DNA from: Paenibacillus sp. LS1
GTDB taxonomy: Bacteria > Bacillota > Bacilli > Paenibacillales > Paenibacillaceae
Direction: 5' to 3'
Length of the DNA stretch: 64,000 nt
NCBI RefSeq assembly: GCF_026013365.1
Contig: NZ_JAPDOE010000001.1
Location: forward strand, 62,001-126,000
Part shown: positions 8,225 to 17,122 of the stretch, in pieces
Layout: each line of letters begins with the position of its first letter
Position numbering within the stretch: position 1 is the first letter of the stretch
Notes under the pieces: generated by a model
Told to the model about the DNA's origin: nothing
Seen by the model: only the letters and a program-made list of their open reading frames with translations
Databases searched by the model: none
Translations under genes and position numbers: made by a program

Positions 8225-9613
8225 ATGCCTAATCCTTGGGTGAAGTTAGGTACATTCGAGAGTCGTAGGAAGAGTCGGGTTCGGGGACTAGTTTTTCTAA
8301 TCGGAATGATGATTGTCTTATTGTCTTTCCCGTATGGTACGGCCACGGCCGTCTCCGGAGAGCGTGATCTGATTCCGCTTCAGCCTATGATTGACCGTTC
8401 TGCGCCAGGAGAAGTGATTGTACTTGCATCAGGTCGATATTCAGGCCCTGTAACGATGGATAGGAACATCACCATTCAGGGTGATCCTACGGTCATAGTC
8501 GTGAATGAGGAAGCCACCTCTACGATAACCATTCGGTCGGATGGGGTCAAGTTGAGCGGGTTTACAGTTGAGCATGATGCGAATGAACAGACCGCAGCGA
8601 TTCAGATTGAAGGGAAAAATAGTGAAATCACGGATCTGCATATTCAGACTCAGGGTTATGGGATGATCATCCGGAATTCGAGTCAGGCGACGATTCAGCG
8701 GAACAACATTACTTGGGTCGGGTCTGATTCTGCAACCAGCAGCCAGAAGGGCAATGGTATTGATCTGTATAACTCCCATGATAGCTATATTGAAGGCAAT
8801 GAGATCACCGGCATGAGGGATGGAATCTATCTGGAGAACAGTCGCAAGTCTATCGTGCAAAATAACAGGCTGTTACATACAAGGTACGGCATCCACTGTA
8901 TGTACTTTGACGGCTCTTCTGTCATGGACAATACCGGAGAGGAGAACATGACAGGTGCCATGATCATGGGCGTCAAGAATACGGTCATATCGGGCAATTC
9001 TTTTCGCAAACAGAGTACTAATGTTCATTCCCAAGGGATTTTATTGTATGACGTGCATCAATCCTCAATTCACAACAATGTGGTGGAGGGTAATCGTGTC
9101 GGCATGAATATTGCAGAATCCTCGGGCAATGAGATCCGTGGCAATGCGGTGCTTCGGAATTTCGTTGGCATCCAGCTCGTTCTGGCAGAAGCTAATGAGT
9201 TTACACGTAACCGAATGGTGTCCAATGTCATTGAAGCTTCCGCGCTGGATAGCCCGAATAATGTCTTGATGGAGAACTACTGGGATTCCTTTCAGGGGCT
9301 CGATCTGAATCGGGATGGGATCAGTGAAATTTCCTATGCCATCAATCCTTTTTATGAGCAACTGGTCAGTCGAAATTCAGCGTATCAGCTCTTTTTTCAA
9401 TCGCCGGGTATGGTCTTTCTGAGTGACTTATTTACAGAGGGCAGAGAACAATGGACTACCGACAAGGCGCCACGAATGAGCATGGATACGGGATCTGATT
9501 TGAACATGTCAGTGGAAAGGGCAGCAGGATCCAATGTGGTGTGGATGCTTGGTTTAATTCTGCTGGGCATAGCAACTTTTATAATCATCTATATGGGGGT
9601 ATTACGAAAATGA
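8225..9613 (+). CDS. nosD: NosD-like copper maturation protein (beta-helix)
   Basis: This 462-residue protein has an N-terminal signal segment (about residues 20-43), a long right-handed beta-helix of short repeats rich in G-N-x-I units (residues 80-360, CASH/NosD repeats), and a C-terminal membrane anchor at about 438-459. In known systems NosD works outside the membrane with the NosF-NosY ABC transporter and receives copper from NosL for nitrous oxide reductase. AGGAAG precedes the ATG. The stop codon overlaps the nosL start (ATGA). No nosZ lies in this window, so the client here is open. Confidence 0.85.
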   Translation: MPNPWVKLGTFESRRKSRVRGLVFLIGMMIVLLSFPYGTATAVSGERDLIPLQPMIDRSAPGEVIVLASGRYSGPVTMDRNITIQGDPTVIVVNEEATSTITIRSDGVKLSGFTVEHDANEQTAAIQIEGKNSEITDLHIQTQGYGMIIRNSSQATIQRNNITWVGSDSATSSQKGNGIDLYNSHDSYIEGNEITGMRDGIYLENSRKSIVQNNRLLHTRYGIHCMYFDGSSVMDNTGEENMTGAMIMGVKNTVISGNSFRKQSTNVHSQGILLYDVHQSSIHNNVVEGNRVGMNIAESSGNEIRGNAVLRNFVGIQLVLAEANEFTRNRMVSNVIEASALDSPNNVLMENYWDSFQGLDLNRDGISEISYAINPFYEQLVSRNSAYQLFFQSPGMVFLSDLFTEGREQWTTDKAPRMSMDTGSDLNMSVERAAGSNVVWMLGLILLGIATFIIIYMGVLRK

Positions 9614-10191
9614 ACAAAAGCTTGAACAGAAGATGGACATTGGTCATGGTACTTATGTTTGGCATGGTATTGTTAACCGCTTGCGGAACAAAATACGCGG
9701 CATTGCCGATCAATGAAGACGTGGATATCTGTGCGATCTGTAAAATGCAGGTGAAGGACGATGCGTATGCAACGCAGCTCACTACGAAAGACGGCCAAAA
9801 TTACAAGTTCGATGACATCGGGTGCATGAACCAGTGGAAAACAGAAAATGGCACGGACAATATCGGCATGGACTATGTTCGTGATTATAATGACAAGGAA
9901 TGGATTGAATACAGCAAAGCCACGTATGTATACGATGCTTCATTGCGCACGCCTATGGCCTATGGAATTCTTAACTTTAAGGACAAGCCTTCGGCCGAAG
10001 CTTTCATTGCAGAGCAAGGTGTAGGGACCATTATGACCGCTGAGGATCTTGCTTCTCATGACTGGAAACAGAATACAGAGAATATGGACATGATGGGTGA
10101 ACACGGGCATGATGCACACGGACATGGTGAAGAAGGGGCAAGTGAAGGAACACACCAGGAAGGTGAGATGGAAGAAGAGTCGGGTCAATAG
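9610..10191 (+). CDS. nosL: NosL-like copper chaperone lipoprotein with His-rich tail
   Basis: This 193-residue lipoprotein has a lipobox LLTAC with Cys25 as lipidation site. The metal-binding motif CAICKMQ follows at about residues 39-45 and resembles the Cys/Met copper(I) site of NosL. The family delivers copper to NosDFY. An unusual C-terminal extension of about 35 residues is rich in His, Met, Asp and Glu (HGHDAHGHGEE) and may be an extra metal store. The ATG at 9610 overlaps the nosD stop by four bases; a longer frame from 9541 lies within nosD and is not needed. Confidence 0.85.
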   Translation: MNKSLNRRWTLVMVLMFGMVLLTACGTKYAALPINEDVDICAICKMQVKDDAYATQLTTKDGQNYKFDDIGCMNQWKTENGTDNIGMDYVRDYNDKEWIEYSKATYVYDASLRTPMAYGILNFKDKPSAEAFIAEQGVGTIMTAEDLASHDWKQNTENMDMMGEHGHDAHGHGEEGASEGTHQEGEMEEESGQ

Positions 10192-10216
10192 GTATGACAA
10201 TAGAAAATGGTGATCA

Positions 10217-11041
10217 ATGATGGCAGATATGATACAGATTGCAAGACGAGAAGTGAAGATGGGATTTCGCAATCCATGGGCCTATTCGTTTCTAATCCTT
10301 TTTTGCACATTTAGCTTAAGCTTGTTACTCCTGAATTCGCAGAATCTGGTTCAAGGATATTCGGGCACAACAGGTTCGATGTTGAATCTTATTCTCTACC
10401 TTTTGCCATTAATGACGTTGTTCCTCGGTTCCTTCTCATTAACATCCGAAAAAGAAGACGGTAGCTGGCAACTGCTGTCCACGTATCCCATCGGCACGAT
10501 GTCCTTTATTGTAGGGAAGTATCTTGGGCTGTCGATTGTTTTGATCACCATTGTTGCGTTTGGATACGGCCTGATGGGGGTGATTAGCGGGTTAATTGGG
10601 AATCCACTGGATGTCATGACATATCTTCTCTTTCTGGCATTTTCTTGTGGACTGGTGTTGTTATTCCTGACGCTGGCTCTATTTATCGGTTCGTTGTCAC
10701 GCAATCGGTGGCAGGCGTTAACCATATCCGTGACCGTATGGTTCTTCGCTGTCATTGGATGGCCGACGTTATTGCTCTCTGTGCTGGGATTGATGCCTTA
10801 TCTGTGGGTCAAACCGCTGTTGATTATACTAACGCTCATCAATCCGGCTGAGCTGGTGCGATTGTTTGTCGTGATCAAACTGGGAGGCGGCTCCATTCTG
10901 GGACCGGAATATTATCAATGGGTGGAATGGGTGCAGCAACCAAGTGGCAGTTGGATTTTCATCGGGATATGCCTGTTCTGGATTGCCTGCTCTGTCCTGG
11001 CGGTATACGCGATCTGGGAGAGGGGGCGTTCTCATGGATAA
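10217..11041 (+). CDS. nosY: NosY-like ABC transporter permease
   Basis: This 274-residue membrane protein has about six helices and the ABC-2-type segments FRNPWAYSF and SLTSEKEDGSWQLLSTYPI, the latter typical of NosY. It forms the membrane channel of the NosDFY complex. It starts 25 bp after nosL and overlaps nosF by eight bases, so the genes are co-translated. Confidence 0.85.
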   Translation: MMADMIQIARREVKMGFRNPWAYSFLILFCTFSLSLLLLNSQNLVQGYSGTTGSMLNLILYLLPLMTLFLGSFSLTSEKEDGSWQLLSTYPIGTMSFIVGKYLGLSIVLITIVAFGYGLMGVISGLIGNPLDVMTYLLFLAFSCGLVLLFLTLALFIGSLSRNRWQALTISVTVWFFAVIGWPTLLLSVLGLMPYLWVKPLLIILTLINPAELVRLFVVIKLGGGSILGPEYYQWVEWVQQPSGSWIFIGICLFWIACSVLAVYAIWERGRSHG

Positions 11042-11747
11042 AGTGGGACTCGAAGTGATGGGATTGTGCAAATCTATTAAAAAGCAGACCATCGTTGAGG
11101 ATATTTCCTTTCACATGAATTCTGGCCAAGTGCTTGCCCTCTGTGGAGGGAATGGTGCAGGAAAGAGCACGGTGCTGCGTATGATCGCTGGAATTCTTCG
11201 GCCGACCACGGGTGAAGTTGTCGTGAATAATGTTCGTTGGTTAAAGGAGCGCAAGCGTTATTCGCAGCAGATTGGATATATGCCGGATGATTATCAATTT
11301 AATCAGGGACTGAATGCAGAGGAAGTACTTCTATTCTGGGCTTCTCTGAGGAAAGTTCCCAAGGAGAGAGTACAGGAAGTACTGACCATGGTAGGTTTGG
11401 CGGATCAAAAGAACAAACGGGTTACGACCTTCTCCAAAGGCATGCGCCAACGTGTGTTATTCGCCCAGGCTGTGCTGTCGAAACCTCCACTGCTCATCAT
11501 GGATGAGCCGACGAATGGATTGGACCCATTCTGGATGCAGGAACTAGCTCAGCTGCTCAAGGGAATCAAGCAGGATGGCCACATGGTCGTGTTCTCGACC
11601 CATCAGTTGGAGATTGCAGACGATATTGCGGATCAGGTGATATTCATGAACCATGGACGCAATGTTGGAGAGGGCTCTACTCACGATTTCCGTGATCAAT
11701 TCGGTTCGCTCCATGCAGCATTTCATCAAAGTCTTGGCTTAAAGTGA
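11034..11747 (+). CDS. nosF: NosF-like ABC transporter ATP-binding protein
   Basis: This 237-residue ATPase has Walker A (GGNGAGKST), a signature-like FSKGMRQRV and Walker B (LLIMDEPTNGLDP). The ATG at 11034 follows GGAGAGGGGG and lies inside the end of nosY; a longer upstream frame from 10944 is not supported. It should power the NosY channel. Its stop overlaps the start region of the following thioredoxin-like gene. Confidence 0.87.
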   Translation: MDKVGLEVMGLCKSIKKQTIVEDISFHMNSGQVLALCGGNGAGKSTVLRMIAGILRPTTGEVVVNNVRWLKERKRYSQQIGYMPDDYQFNQGLNAEEVLLFWASLRKVPKERVQEVLTMVGLADQKNKRVTTFSKGMRQRVLFAQAVLSKPPLLIMDEPTNGLDPFWMQELAQLLKGIKQDGHMVVFSTHQLEIADDIADQVIFMNHGRNVGEGSTHDFRDQFGSLHAAFHQSLGLK

Positions 11748-11758
11748 AGGTGAGTTTA

Positions 11759-12301
11759 TTGCAGAAGAAGAGGTTTAATAACAGGCGTATACTTACAATT
11801 TTGATTGGTGTGATCGCTTTGCTCACAGGTGTATGGGCCGTTTTTGAAAATATGTCGACACCCGAGTCTCAGCGAGGCAACGCTATTCAAGCAGGTGCAG
11901 TAGCTCCTGAGTTCACAGCGATTAATTCAGCAGGCGAACAAGTCAGACTGTCCGATTATCGAGGTAAAGCCGTCATGATTAACTTTTGGGCTTCATGGTG
12001 CACACCCTGTGTAAGGGAGATGCCGCTCGTTCACCAGATTGCTCAGGATTATCAGAACGACGTGGAAACCCTGTTTGTCAACGTGGGAGAATCGAAGGGC
12101 ACGATTCGTGAGTTTATGGATAAGCAGGCGTTTGATTTTCCTGTGATCATTGATGTGACGGGCAACATATCAGGCATGTATCGAATTACAGGTTTGCCGG
12201 CAACGATGGTTATTGATAAGGACGGGGAGTTCCGTCATATATTGCTCGGTGAACTGACCGAAGATACACCGTTGCAGCAATGGCTGGAAGAGAGTATCTA
12301 G
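11759..12301 (+). CDS. TlpA/ResA-like membrane-anchored thiol-disulfide oxidoreductase
   Basis: This protein of about 180 residues has one N-terminal membrane anchor and a thioredoxin fold outside the membrane. The active site is WASWCTPC and the cis-Pro loop is GLPAT. The family reduces Cys pairs of exported proteins, for example apocytochrome c or copper-site Cys. In this operon it could keep the NosL/NosD or oxidase copper Cys residues reduced, which is an inference. AAGGTGAG favours the TTG at 11759; GTG starts at 11744 (overlapping the nosF stop) and 11750 are alternatives. Confidence 0.82.
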   Translation: MQKKRFNNRRILTILIGVIALLTGVWAVFENMSTPESQRGNAIQAGAVAPEFTAINSAGEQVRLSDYRGKAVMINFWASWCTPCVREMPLVHQIAQDYQNDVETLFVNVGESKGTIREFMDKQAFDFPVIIDVTGNISGMYRITGLPATMVIDKDGEFRHILLGELTEDTPLQQWLEESI

Positions 12302-12393
12302 TCGTAAGCGTTGGATGGTGAGAAAAGGGCAGGAACGCCTGAGATCGCCAATGTTACAAGTGAAATGAATGTACGTTAAAAGTAACCACATAA

Positions 12394-12433
12394 AAAGCCG
12401 GACACCCCATTTAACGAAGGGGTGTCCGGCTTT
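12394..12433. terminator. Bidirectional terminator between tlpA and metE
   Basis: Long perfect arms AAAGCCGGACACCCC and GGGGTGTCCGGCTTT flank a ten-base loop. U-rich tails occur on both strands, and it serves both convergent operons. Confidence 0.9.
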
Positions 12434-12463
12434 ACTTTTGAAGCTATGCTGCTTCGCAGCCGA

Positions 12464-14758
12464 TTACAATACAGCAGCTGAAGCGTGATTGGTACGAGCG
12501 ATTCTGGTTGCATCAACCATGTTGCGCAGGGAAGCGACCGTTTCTTCCTGTCCACGGGTTTTCAATCCGCAGTCCGGGTTAATCCAGAACAGCTTCGGAT
12601 CAAGAACGCGTAGGGCACGTTCAATCATGCTGCTCATTTCATCCACACTCGGAACCCTTGGGCTATGGATATCATATACGCCAAGACCGATACCGAGCTC
12701 ATACGTATTTTCTTCAAAACTATGAATCAGTTCACCGTGACTACGGGATGTCTCAATGGAGATAACATCCGCATCCATAGCTTCAATGGAATCAATCATG
12801 TCATGGAATTCGCAATAGCACATATGCGTATGGATTTGAGTCGTTTCATGCACTGTGCATGTAGAGATACGGAACGCTTTGACAGCCCAAGCCAGGTAAT
12901 CGGCTTGTTCATTTTCTTTCAGCGGAAGCCCTTCACGAACAGCTGGCTCGTCAACCTGGATCATGCCAATGCCTGCCTGTTCAAGTGCCTCGACTTCCTG
13001 TCTCAACGCATACGCCAATTGATAGGCAATCTGCTCACGAGCAATGTCTTCGCGTACGAATGACCAGTTCATGATGGTAATTGGGCCAGTCAGCATGCCT
13101 TTGACAGGACGCTCAGTCTGCGATTGGGCATATTTCGTTTCTTCCACCGTCATTTCACCAGTAAACGCAACATCGCCGAAGATAATAGGTGGCTTCACGC
13201 AACGTGAACCGTACGATTGTACCCATCCAAACTGTGTAAAGGCAAAGCCGGCCAGTTTCTCGCCAAAGAATTCAACCATGTCGGTACGTTCAAACTCACC
13301 ATGTACCAACACGTCAATTCCGATCTCTTCCTGAATCTTAATCCAGATATCAATCTGCTCCCGGATGAAAGCAGCATACTGCTCGTTGTTCAATTCGCCT
13401 TTACGCCACAACTGACGTGCTTTTCTGACTTCAGCAGATTGTGGGAAACTACCAATCGTTGTTGTCGGGAAGAGTGGCAATTGCCATTTGGCCTGTTGGG
13501 CTTCATGACGCTCTGCAAAAGGACGGGAGCGCTCTGGCTGTTGAACACTGATGGAAGCAACGGCTTTCTGTACAGCGGTACGGTTCCGATCTTCGGATTG
13601 CTGAAGCGCTTGAAGGGTAAGCTCTGCTTCGTTAATTTTAGCGGTGATTTCTGCACTTGGTGAAGATAAGGCTGTAGTCAAAAGAACAATCTCATCCAGC
13701 TTTTCATCTGCAAATGCAAGTGCATTCTTCAGTTCGGATGTAAGTTTTGCCTCACGGTCTGTCGTAACTGGCACATGCAGCAGGCTGCATGACGATTGCA
13801 CGATGATACGTTCAGGCGTCACGAATTCAGCCAGTTCATTCAGCAACTTCAGTTTTCCTTGAAGGGAAGCTTTCCAGATCCCACGTCCATCAATAATACC
13901 TGCACCGAGCACTTTGTCTGCCGGGAAACCGGATGTCCGAATGGACTGTGTGTTACCAGAGAGACCGTGTACAAAATCAAGTCCTAGACCTTGAACTGGC
14001 AATGCCACGATGTCACTGTAGTTTTCAACAGATTCAAAGTACGTTTGCAGCATGATATTCAGACCTGGAACGGCTGTTGCAAATGTTTCATATATTTTAT
14101 TCAGACGCTGTACGTCTTCATCGCTTAATTTGGTTACCAGAATAGGCTCGTCGATCTGCACCCACTGAACGCCTTCGTTCGAAAGTTCTTGAAGCAATTG
14201 AGTATAGAGTGGGAGCAAGCGGTCCAACCAAGCGTCTGTCTCGGTTTTATCATAGCCTTTGGAGAGCTTCAGGAAGGTTAACGGTCCAACAATAACCGGT
14301 TTTCCTTCAATGCCGAGTTTTTCTTTTGCTTCACGATAAGCGAGAAGCGGTTTGTTCTCCGTCAGAGTTGGGGAAGCCCCGTCCAGTTCAGGTACAATAT
14401 AGTGATAGTTCGTGTTGAACCATTTTGTCATTTCGCTTGCTGCGGCATCTTTCGTTCCCCGGGCAATACCATAATATACGGACAACGGAACAGAACCACC
14501 ATCATATGCAAATCGTTTAGGAATAATGCCGAACATTACGGCCGTATCCAGGATATGATCATAATAGCTGAAATCATTCACTGGAATGATGTCGATACCT
14601 TTCGCTTGCTGCTTGCGCAAATGATCGATGCGAATCTCTTGCAAACGTGTGTGAAATTCTGTTTCCTCCAGCTTACCTGCCCAGAACGCTTCCAACGCTT
14701 TCTTCCATTCCCGATCAGCACCAATACGCGGATATCCCAATACACTACTTTTCGTCAT
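12464..14758 (-). CDS. metE: Cobalamin-independent methionine synthase MetE
   Basis: This 764-residue zinc enzyme transfers a methyl group from methyl-tetrahydrofolate (triglutamate) to homocysteine. Seen: N-terminal SVLGYPRIGADREWKKALE, C-terminal catalytic motifs MTGPITIMNWSF, IQVDEPA, the zinc-ligand segments HTHMCYC and CGLKTRG. The length matches the family. AGAGGGG precedes the ATG. The upstream region is too short for, and lacks the motifs of, an S-box riboswitch; it has a LysR-type palindrome instead. Confidence 0.95.
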   Translation of the reverse strand: MTKSSVLGYPRIGADREWKKALEAFWAGKLEETEFHTRLQEIRIDHLRKQQAKGIDIIPVNDFSYYDHILDTAVMFGIIPKRFAYDGGSVPLSVYYGIARGTKDAAASEMTKWFNTNYHYIVPELDGASPTLTENKPLLAYREAKEKLGIEGKPVIVGPLTFLKLSKGYDKTETDAWLDRLLPLYTQLLQELSNEGVQWVQIDEPILVTKLSDEDVQRLNKIYETFATAVPGLNIMLQTYFESVENYSDIVALPVQGLGLDFVHGLSGNTQSIRTSGFPADKVLGAGIIDGRGIWKASLQGKLKLLNELAEFVTPERIIVQSSCSLLHVPVTTDREAKLTSELKNALAFADEKLDEIVLLTTALSSPSAEITAKINEAELTLQALQQSEDRNRTAVQKAVASISVQQPERSRPFAERHEAQQAKWQLPLFPTTTIGSFPQSAEVRKARQLWRKGELNNEQYAAFIREQIDIWIKIQEEIGIDVLVHGEFERTDMVEFFGEKLAGFAFTQFGWVQSYGSRCVKPPIIFGDVAFTGEMTVEETKYAQSQTERPVKGMLTGPITIMNWSFVREDIAREQIAYQLAYALRQEVEALEQAGIGMIQVDEPAVREGLPLKENEQADYLAWAVKAFRISTCTVHETTQIHTHMCYCEFHDMIDSIEAMDADVISIETSRSHGELIHSFEENTYELGIGLGVYDIHSPRVPSVDEMSSMIERALRVLDPKLFWINPDCGLKTRGQEETVASLRNMVDATRIARTNHASAAVL

Positions 14759-14843
14759 CGCTTAAAACCCCTCTGCTTTTATGTTACACAAAATTTATCA
14801 CAGATCGGGAGTTATAATGTAATTCCATTAAATTATACCTAGT

Positions 14844-14860
14844 TATAGCCTAGGGCTATA
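14844..14860 (-). promoter_or_regulatory. LysR-type (MetR/MtaR-like) palindrome upstream of metE
   Basis: TATAGCC-TAG-GGCTATA is a perfect 7-3-7 inverted repeat, 86 bp before the metE start. Its layout resembles the TATAGTT-N3-AACTATA sites proposed for the methionine regulator MtaR/MetR of streptococci. The likely -10 TATAAT of metE lies just downstream on the minus strand. Confidence 0.55.
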
Positions 14861-14950
14861 TCAAAGAGATCATTACGTTTGAAATAGACCCCACTAATGT
14901 TACAATGGTGAACTACGTTCATACGAATGATTGAAAGGAAGGCGGTACGC

Positions 14951-15574
14951 ATGAATCTCTATCATATTCAGTCCAACGTGCACGGAATCAACAGAGTAGC
15001 ATCATTTTTGGAAGACAATTACATTGGAATCGCTTGGTCAGGTACAGGAGATCTGGAGCACACGCCCCCTGAGCGATGGAAGGAACAACTGGTTCAGAAC
15101 GATCGCTTGGATGAGTCGGAATTGGCAGGTACACTTGCGACACTACATACGTTTGTTAACCTCATGCAGGATGGAGATTATGTCTTAATTAGCGATGATG
15201 AATGGACGTATGTCGGGGATATCGGGGATTATTACTACGACGATTCCGCTGGTTCTGAAGAGGACTTGATCTGTCACCGACGCGGAGTTACATGGCTGGG
15301 GCGCATTCCTCTCGCTGAGCTGAACGACAAAGTGCAGGCACTGCAAAATGACTCATCCATCCTTGCGAAGTTTGAGTATCCCATATCACAAGCACAGCTG
15401 GATCGCGGACTTGCAGTCAGCGTAGCGGCTGAAGCAACCAACCCACCCTCAACGAGGGTAGATGAAGCCACGATTCAAACAGCTCTCCATGTGCTAAGAG
15501 AAGCGTTACACAGTGAAGAAGAAGAGCTGCGAATTCGTGCGGCTACAGCCATTTTACAGTTTGCAAAACAATAG
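14951..15574 (+). CDS. Hypothetical protein with EVE/PUA-like N-terminal domain
   Basis: This 207-residue soluble protein is not firmly recognised. The N-terminal 140 residues (MNLYHIQSN, YIGIAWSGTGDLE, then GDYVLISDDEWTYVGDIGDYYY and HRRGVTWLGRI) resemble the EVE/PUA-like accessory domain found in front of Mrr-type restriction nucleases and McrB-like ATPases, which can read modified bases. The C-terminal 60 residues are helical and acidic. No nuclease follows. AAGGAAGG chooses the ATG at 14951 over the ATG at 14927. It is divergent from metE. Confidence 0.55.
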   Translation: MNLYHIQSNVHGINRVASFLEDNYIGIAWSGTGDLEHTPPERWKEQLVQNDRLDESELAGTLATLHTFVNLMQDGDYVLISDDEWTYVGDIGDYYYDDSAGSEEDLICHRRGVTWLGRIPLAELNDKVQALQNDSSILAKFEYPISQAQLDRGLAVSVAAEATNPPSTRVDEATIQTALHVLREALHSEEEELRIRAATAILQFAKQ

Positions 15575-15659
15575 AACGATGCATAATGATAAAGAATTGT
15601 AGTGACTAACAGCGACCGGAAGGTTGTTCTGTCATCGGAGTGTCCAGTGTAAATATTCG

Positions 15660-16325
15660 TTAGTTCATTTTAACTAGCCCTGAGATCTGTTCATTCACAT
15701 TCACATGACTTCGTCCACCGTGGTAACAAATCACAGATGAAATGTCGAGTTCCATATACTTTTTCAAGGAGCAACGAGCCGTCTCGATATCCAGTGTAGT
15801 AGGGCCATGAACGCCCCCGAGTATGCCGTCGACACTGTACATTGAATCTCCAGCGATGAGCGTCTTGCTACCCATCAAATAAAGGCTGATATGACCTGGC
15901 GTATGACCAGGTGTATGAATAACGCGAATGCCGCCGCAAAACGGCAGTTCCTGACCATCGATTACCGTTTCATCAACTTTGCCCTTTGGAGGGTACTCAA
16001 GGTGAGCGTCTTTGAGAAGAGGGAGCTGCCCCTCAATATACGGCTTATCCAGTTCATGTGCATATACCCTGACATGATCACCACACTCCTGCAAAATCTC
16101 TGGAAGACAGCCGATATGGTCCATATCCTGATGTGTCAAAATCACTGCATTAAGTTGGCCAATCGGCACGCCTACCTTTTCGAGTTCAGTACATAAATCG
16201 TCATATTGTCCTGGGAAACCGGCATCGATTAACACAGCCATTTCTTCATCCCATATCAGAACAGGGTGAATCAAATTCCCCTCAAAATCAAGCTGAAGCA
16301 TTTCTATTTCTTTTGAAATTTCCAT
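15660..16325 (-). CDS. MBL-fold metallo-hydrolase
   Basis: This protein of about 221 residues has the metallo-beta-lactamase-fold metal motifs THQDMDH, HTPGHTPGHIS and AGDSMYS, with a final HGG segment. It is likely a glyoxalase II- or YflN-like hydrolase with two metal ions; the substrate cannot be read. GGAGG at the right distance selects the ATG at 16325 over an in-frame ATG at 16355. It is a single gene, convergent with the EVE-like gene. Confidence 0.82.
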   Translation of the reverse strand: MEISKEIEMLQLDFEGNLIHPVLIWDEEMAVLIDAGFPGQYDDLCTELEKVGVPIGQLNAVILTHQDMDHIGCLPEILQECGDHVRVYAHELDKPYIEGQLPLLKDAHLEYPPKGKVDETVIDGQELPFCGGIRVIHTPGHTPGHISLYLMGSKTLIAGDSMYSVDGILGGVHGPTTLDIETARCSLKKYMELDISSVICYHGGRSHVNVNEQISGLVKMN

Positions 16326-16530
16326 CGTATCAGACCTCCAAGAGTTGAACTTCATATCTATCGTTTCTCATTGCATTTCTTATGTAAACGAATAGTGACG
16401 GCGATAAGATACGCTCGGGTACTTATAGAAATATTCAATGAATGAGGGAATTGACGCTTGCTGTTGGGAATGATAATTTATATATATCAATAAAACCAAT
16501 AAGTCCAATAAGATAAAGGGGGTATGTGGG

Positions 16531-17001
16531 ATGACACATATCGTGCGTGCAGCAGCTGAGGATATTCGAAGCGAGGATTCACTGCAATTGATTAAGGAAC
16601 TGAGTGAAGAACTCGGTTTGTTATATGGCGGTGATGGAACAGCGGGATTTCAACTGTCAGACGTTGAAGTGCCACGGGCGGCCTTTATCGTTGCCAGAAT
16701 CGATGGGTATCCGGTTGGTTGCGGAGCACTTAGACCCCTTGATGAAACATCTGTTGAGGTTAAACGCATGTATACTCGCAGTGGTTACCGTCGTAAGGGG
16801 ATTGCGCAGGCTATTTTGGCCGAGGCGGATCGTCTTGCAAGCGAACTTGGTTATACCAATCTCAAACTGCAAACAGGTCCCCTTCAGCCGGAAGCAGCAG
16901 CGCTGTATGAGCGCGTAGGGTATTATCGAATCCCTATTTTTAGTGGAAATTGGGACAGAGTGTTGGCCTACCAGAAAGATCTGGTGCATGAAAAAGTATA
17001 A
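16531..17001 (+). CDS. GNAT-family N-acetyltransferase
   Basis: This 156-residue protein has the acetyl-CoA binding motif VKRMYTRSGYRRKGIAQAIL and the C-terminal segment AALYERVGYYRIPIF typical of GNAT enzymes. The acceptor is unknown. GGGGGT lies upstream of the ATG. It stands alone and ends in a strong terminator. Confidence 0.85.
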   Translation: MTHIVRAAAEDIRSEDSLQLIKELSEELGLLYGGDGTAGFQLSDVEVPRAAFIVARIDGYPVGCGALRPLDETSVEVKRMYTRSGYRRKGIAQAILAEADRLASELGYTNLKLQTGPLQPEAAALYERVGYYRIPIFSGNWDRVLAYQKDLVHEKV

Positions 17002-17051
17002 TTCTGCAAACGAGTCACAGCTTCCATTTCACTGAATGGAAAGAGGACAAG

Positions 17052-17078
17052 AAAAGTCGCCTATGGGCGACTTTTTTT
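17052..17078 (+). terminator. Intrinsic terminator after GNAT gene
   Basis: AGTCGCC pairs with GGCGACT around a four-base loop, followed by T7. Confidence 0.85.
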
Positions 17079-17122
17079 GCGTTTGCACTTTCTAATCTCT
17101 CTAAAGGAATAGACCCAAGATT

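Noticed and set aside
10944..11033. N-terminal extension of NosF into nosY
   Set aside because: It overlaps nosY by 98 bases and lacks a ribosome binding site. The ATG at 11034 follows GGAGAGGGGG and gives a normal-length ATPase.
14759..14860. SAM riboswitch (S-box) before metE
   Set aside because: The region is about 100 bases, too short, and lacks the conserved S-box segments and a terminator hairpin.
16470..16500. Fur-like box upstream of the GNAT gene
   Set aside because: Only the left half TGATAAT is good; the right half is plain AT-rich sequence with too many mismatches.
681..17078. Similar GTCGCC/GGCGAC terminator stems at 681, 1523, 7919 and 17052 as a mobile repeat family
   Set aside because: Only the short stem is shared; loops and flanks differ. 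This is common terminator composition, not a dispersed element.
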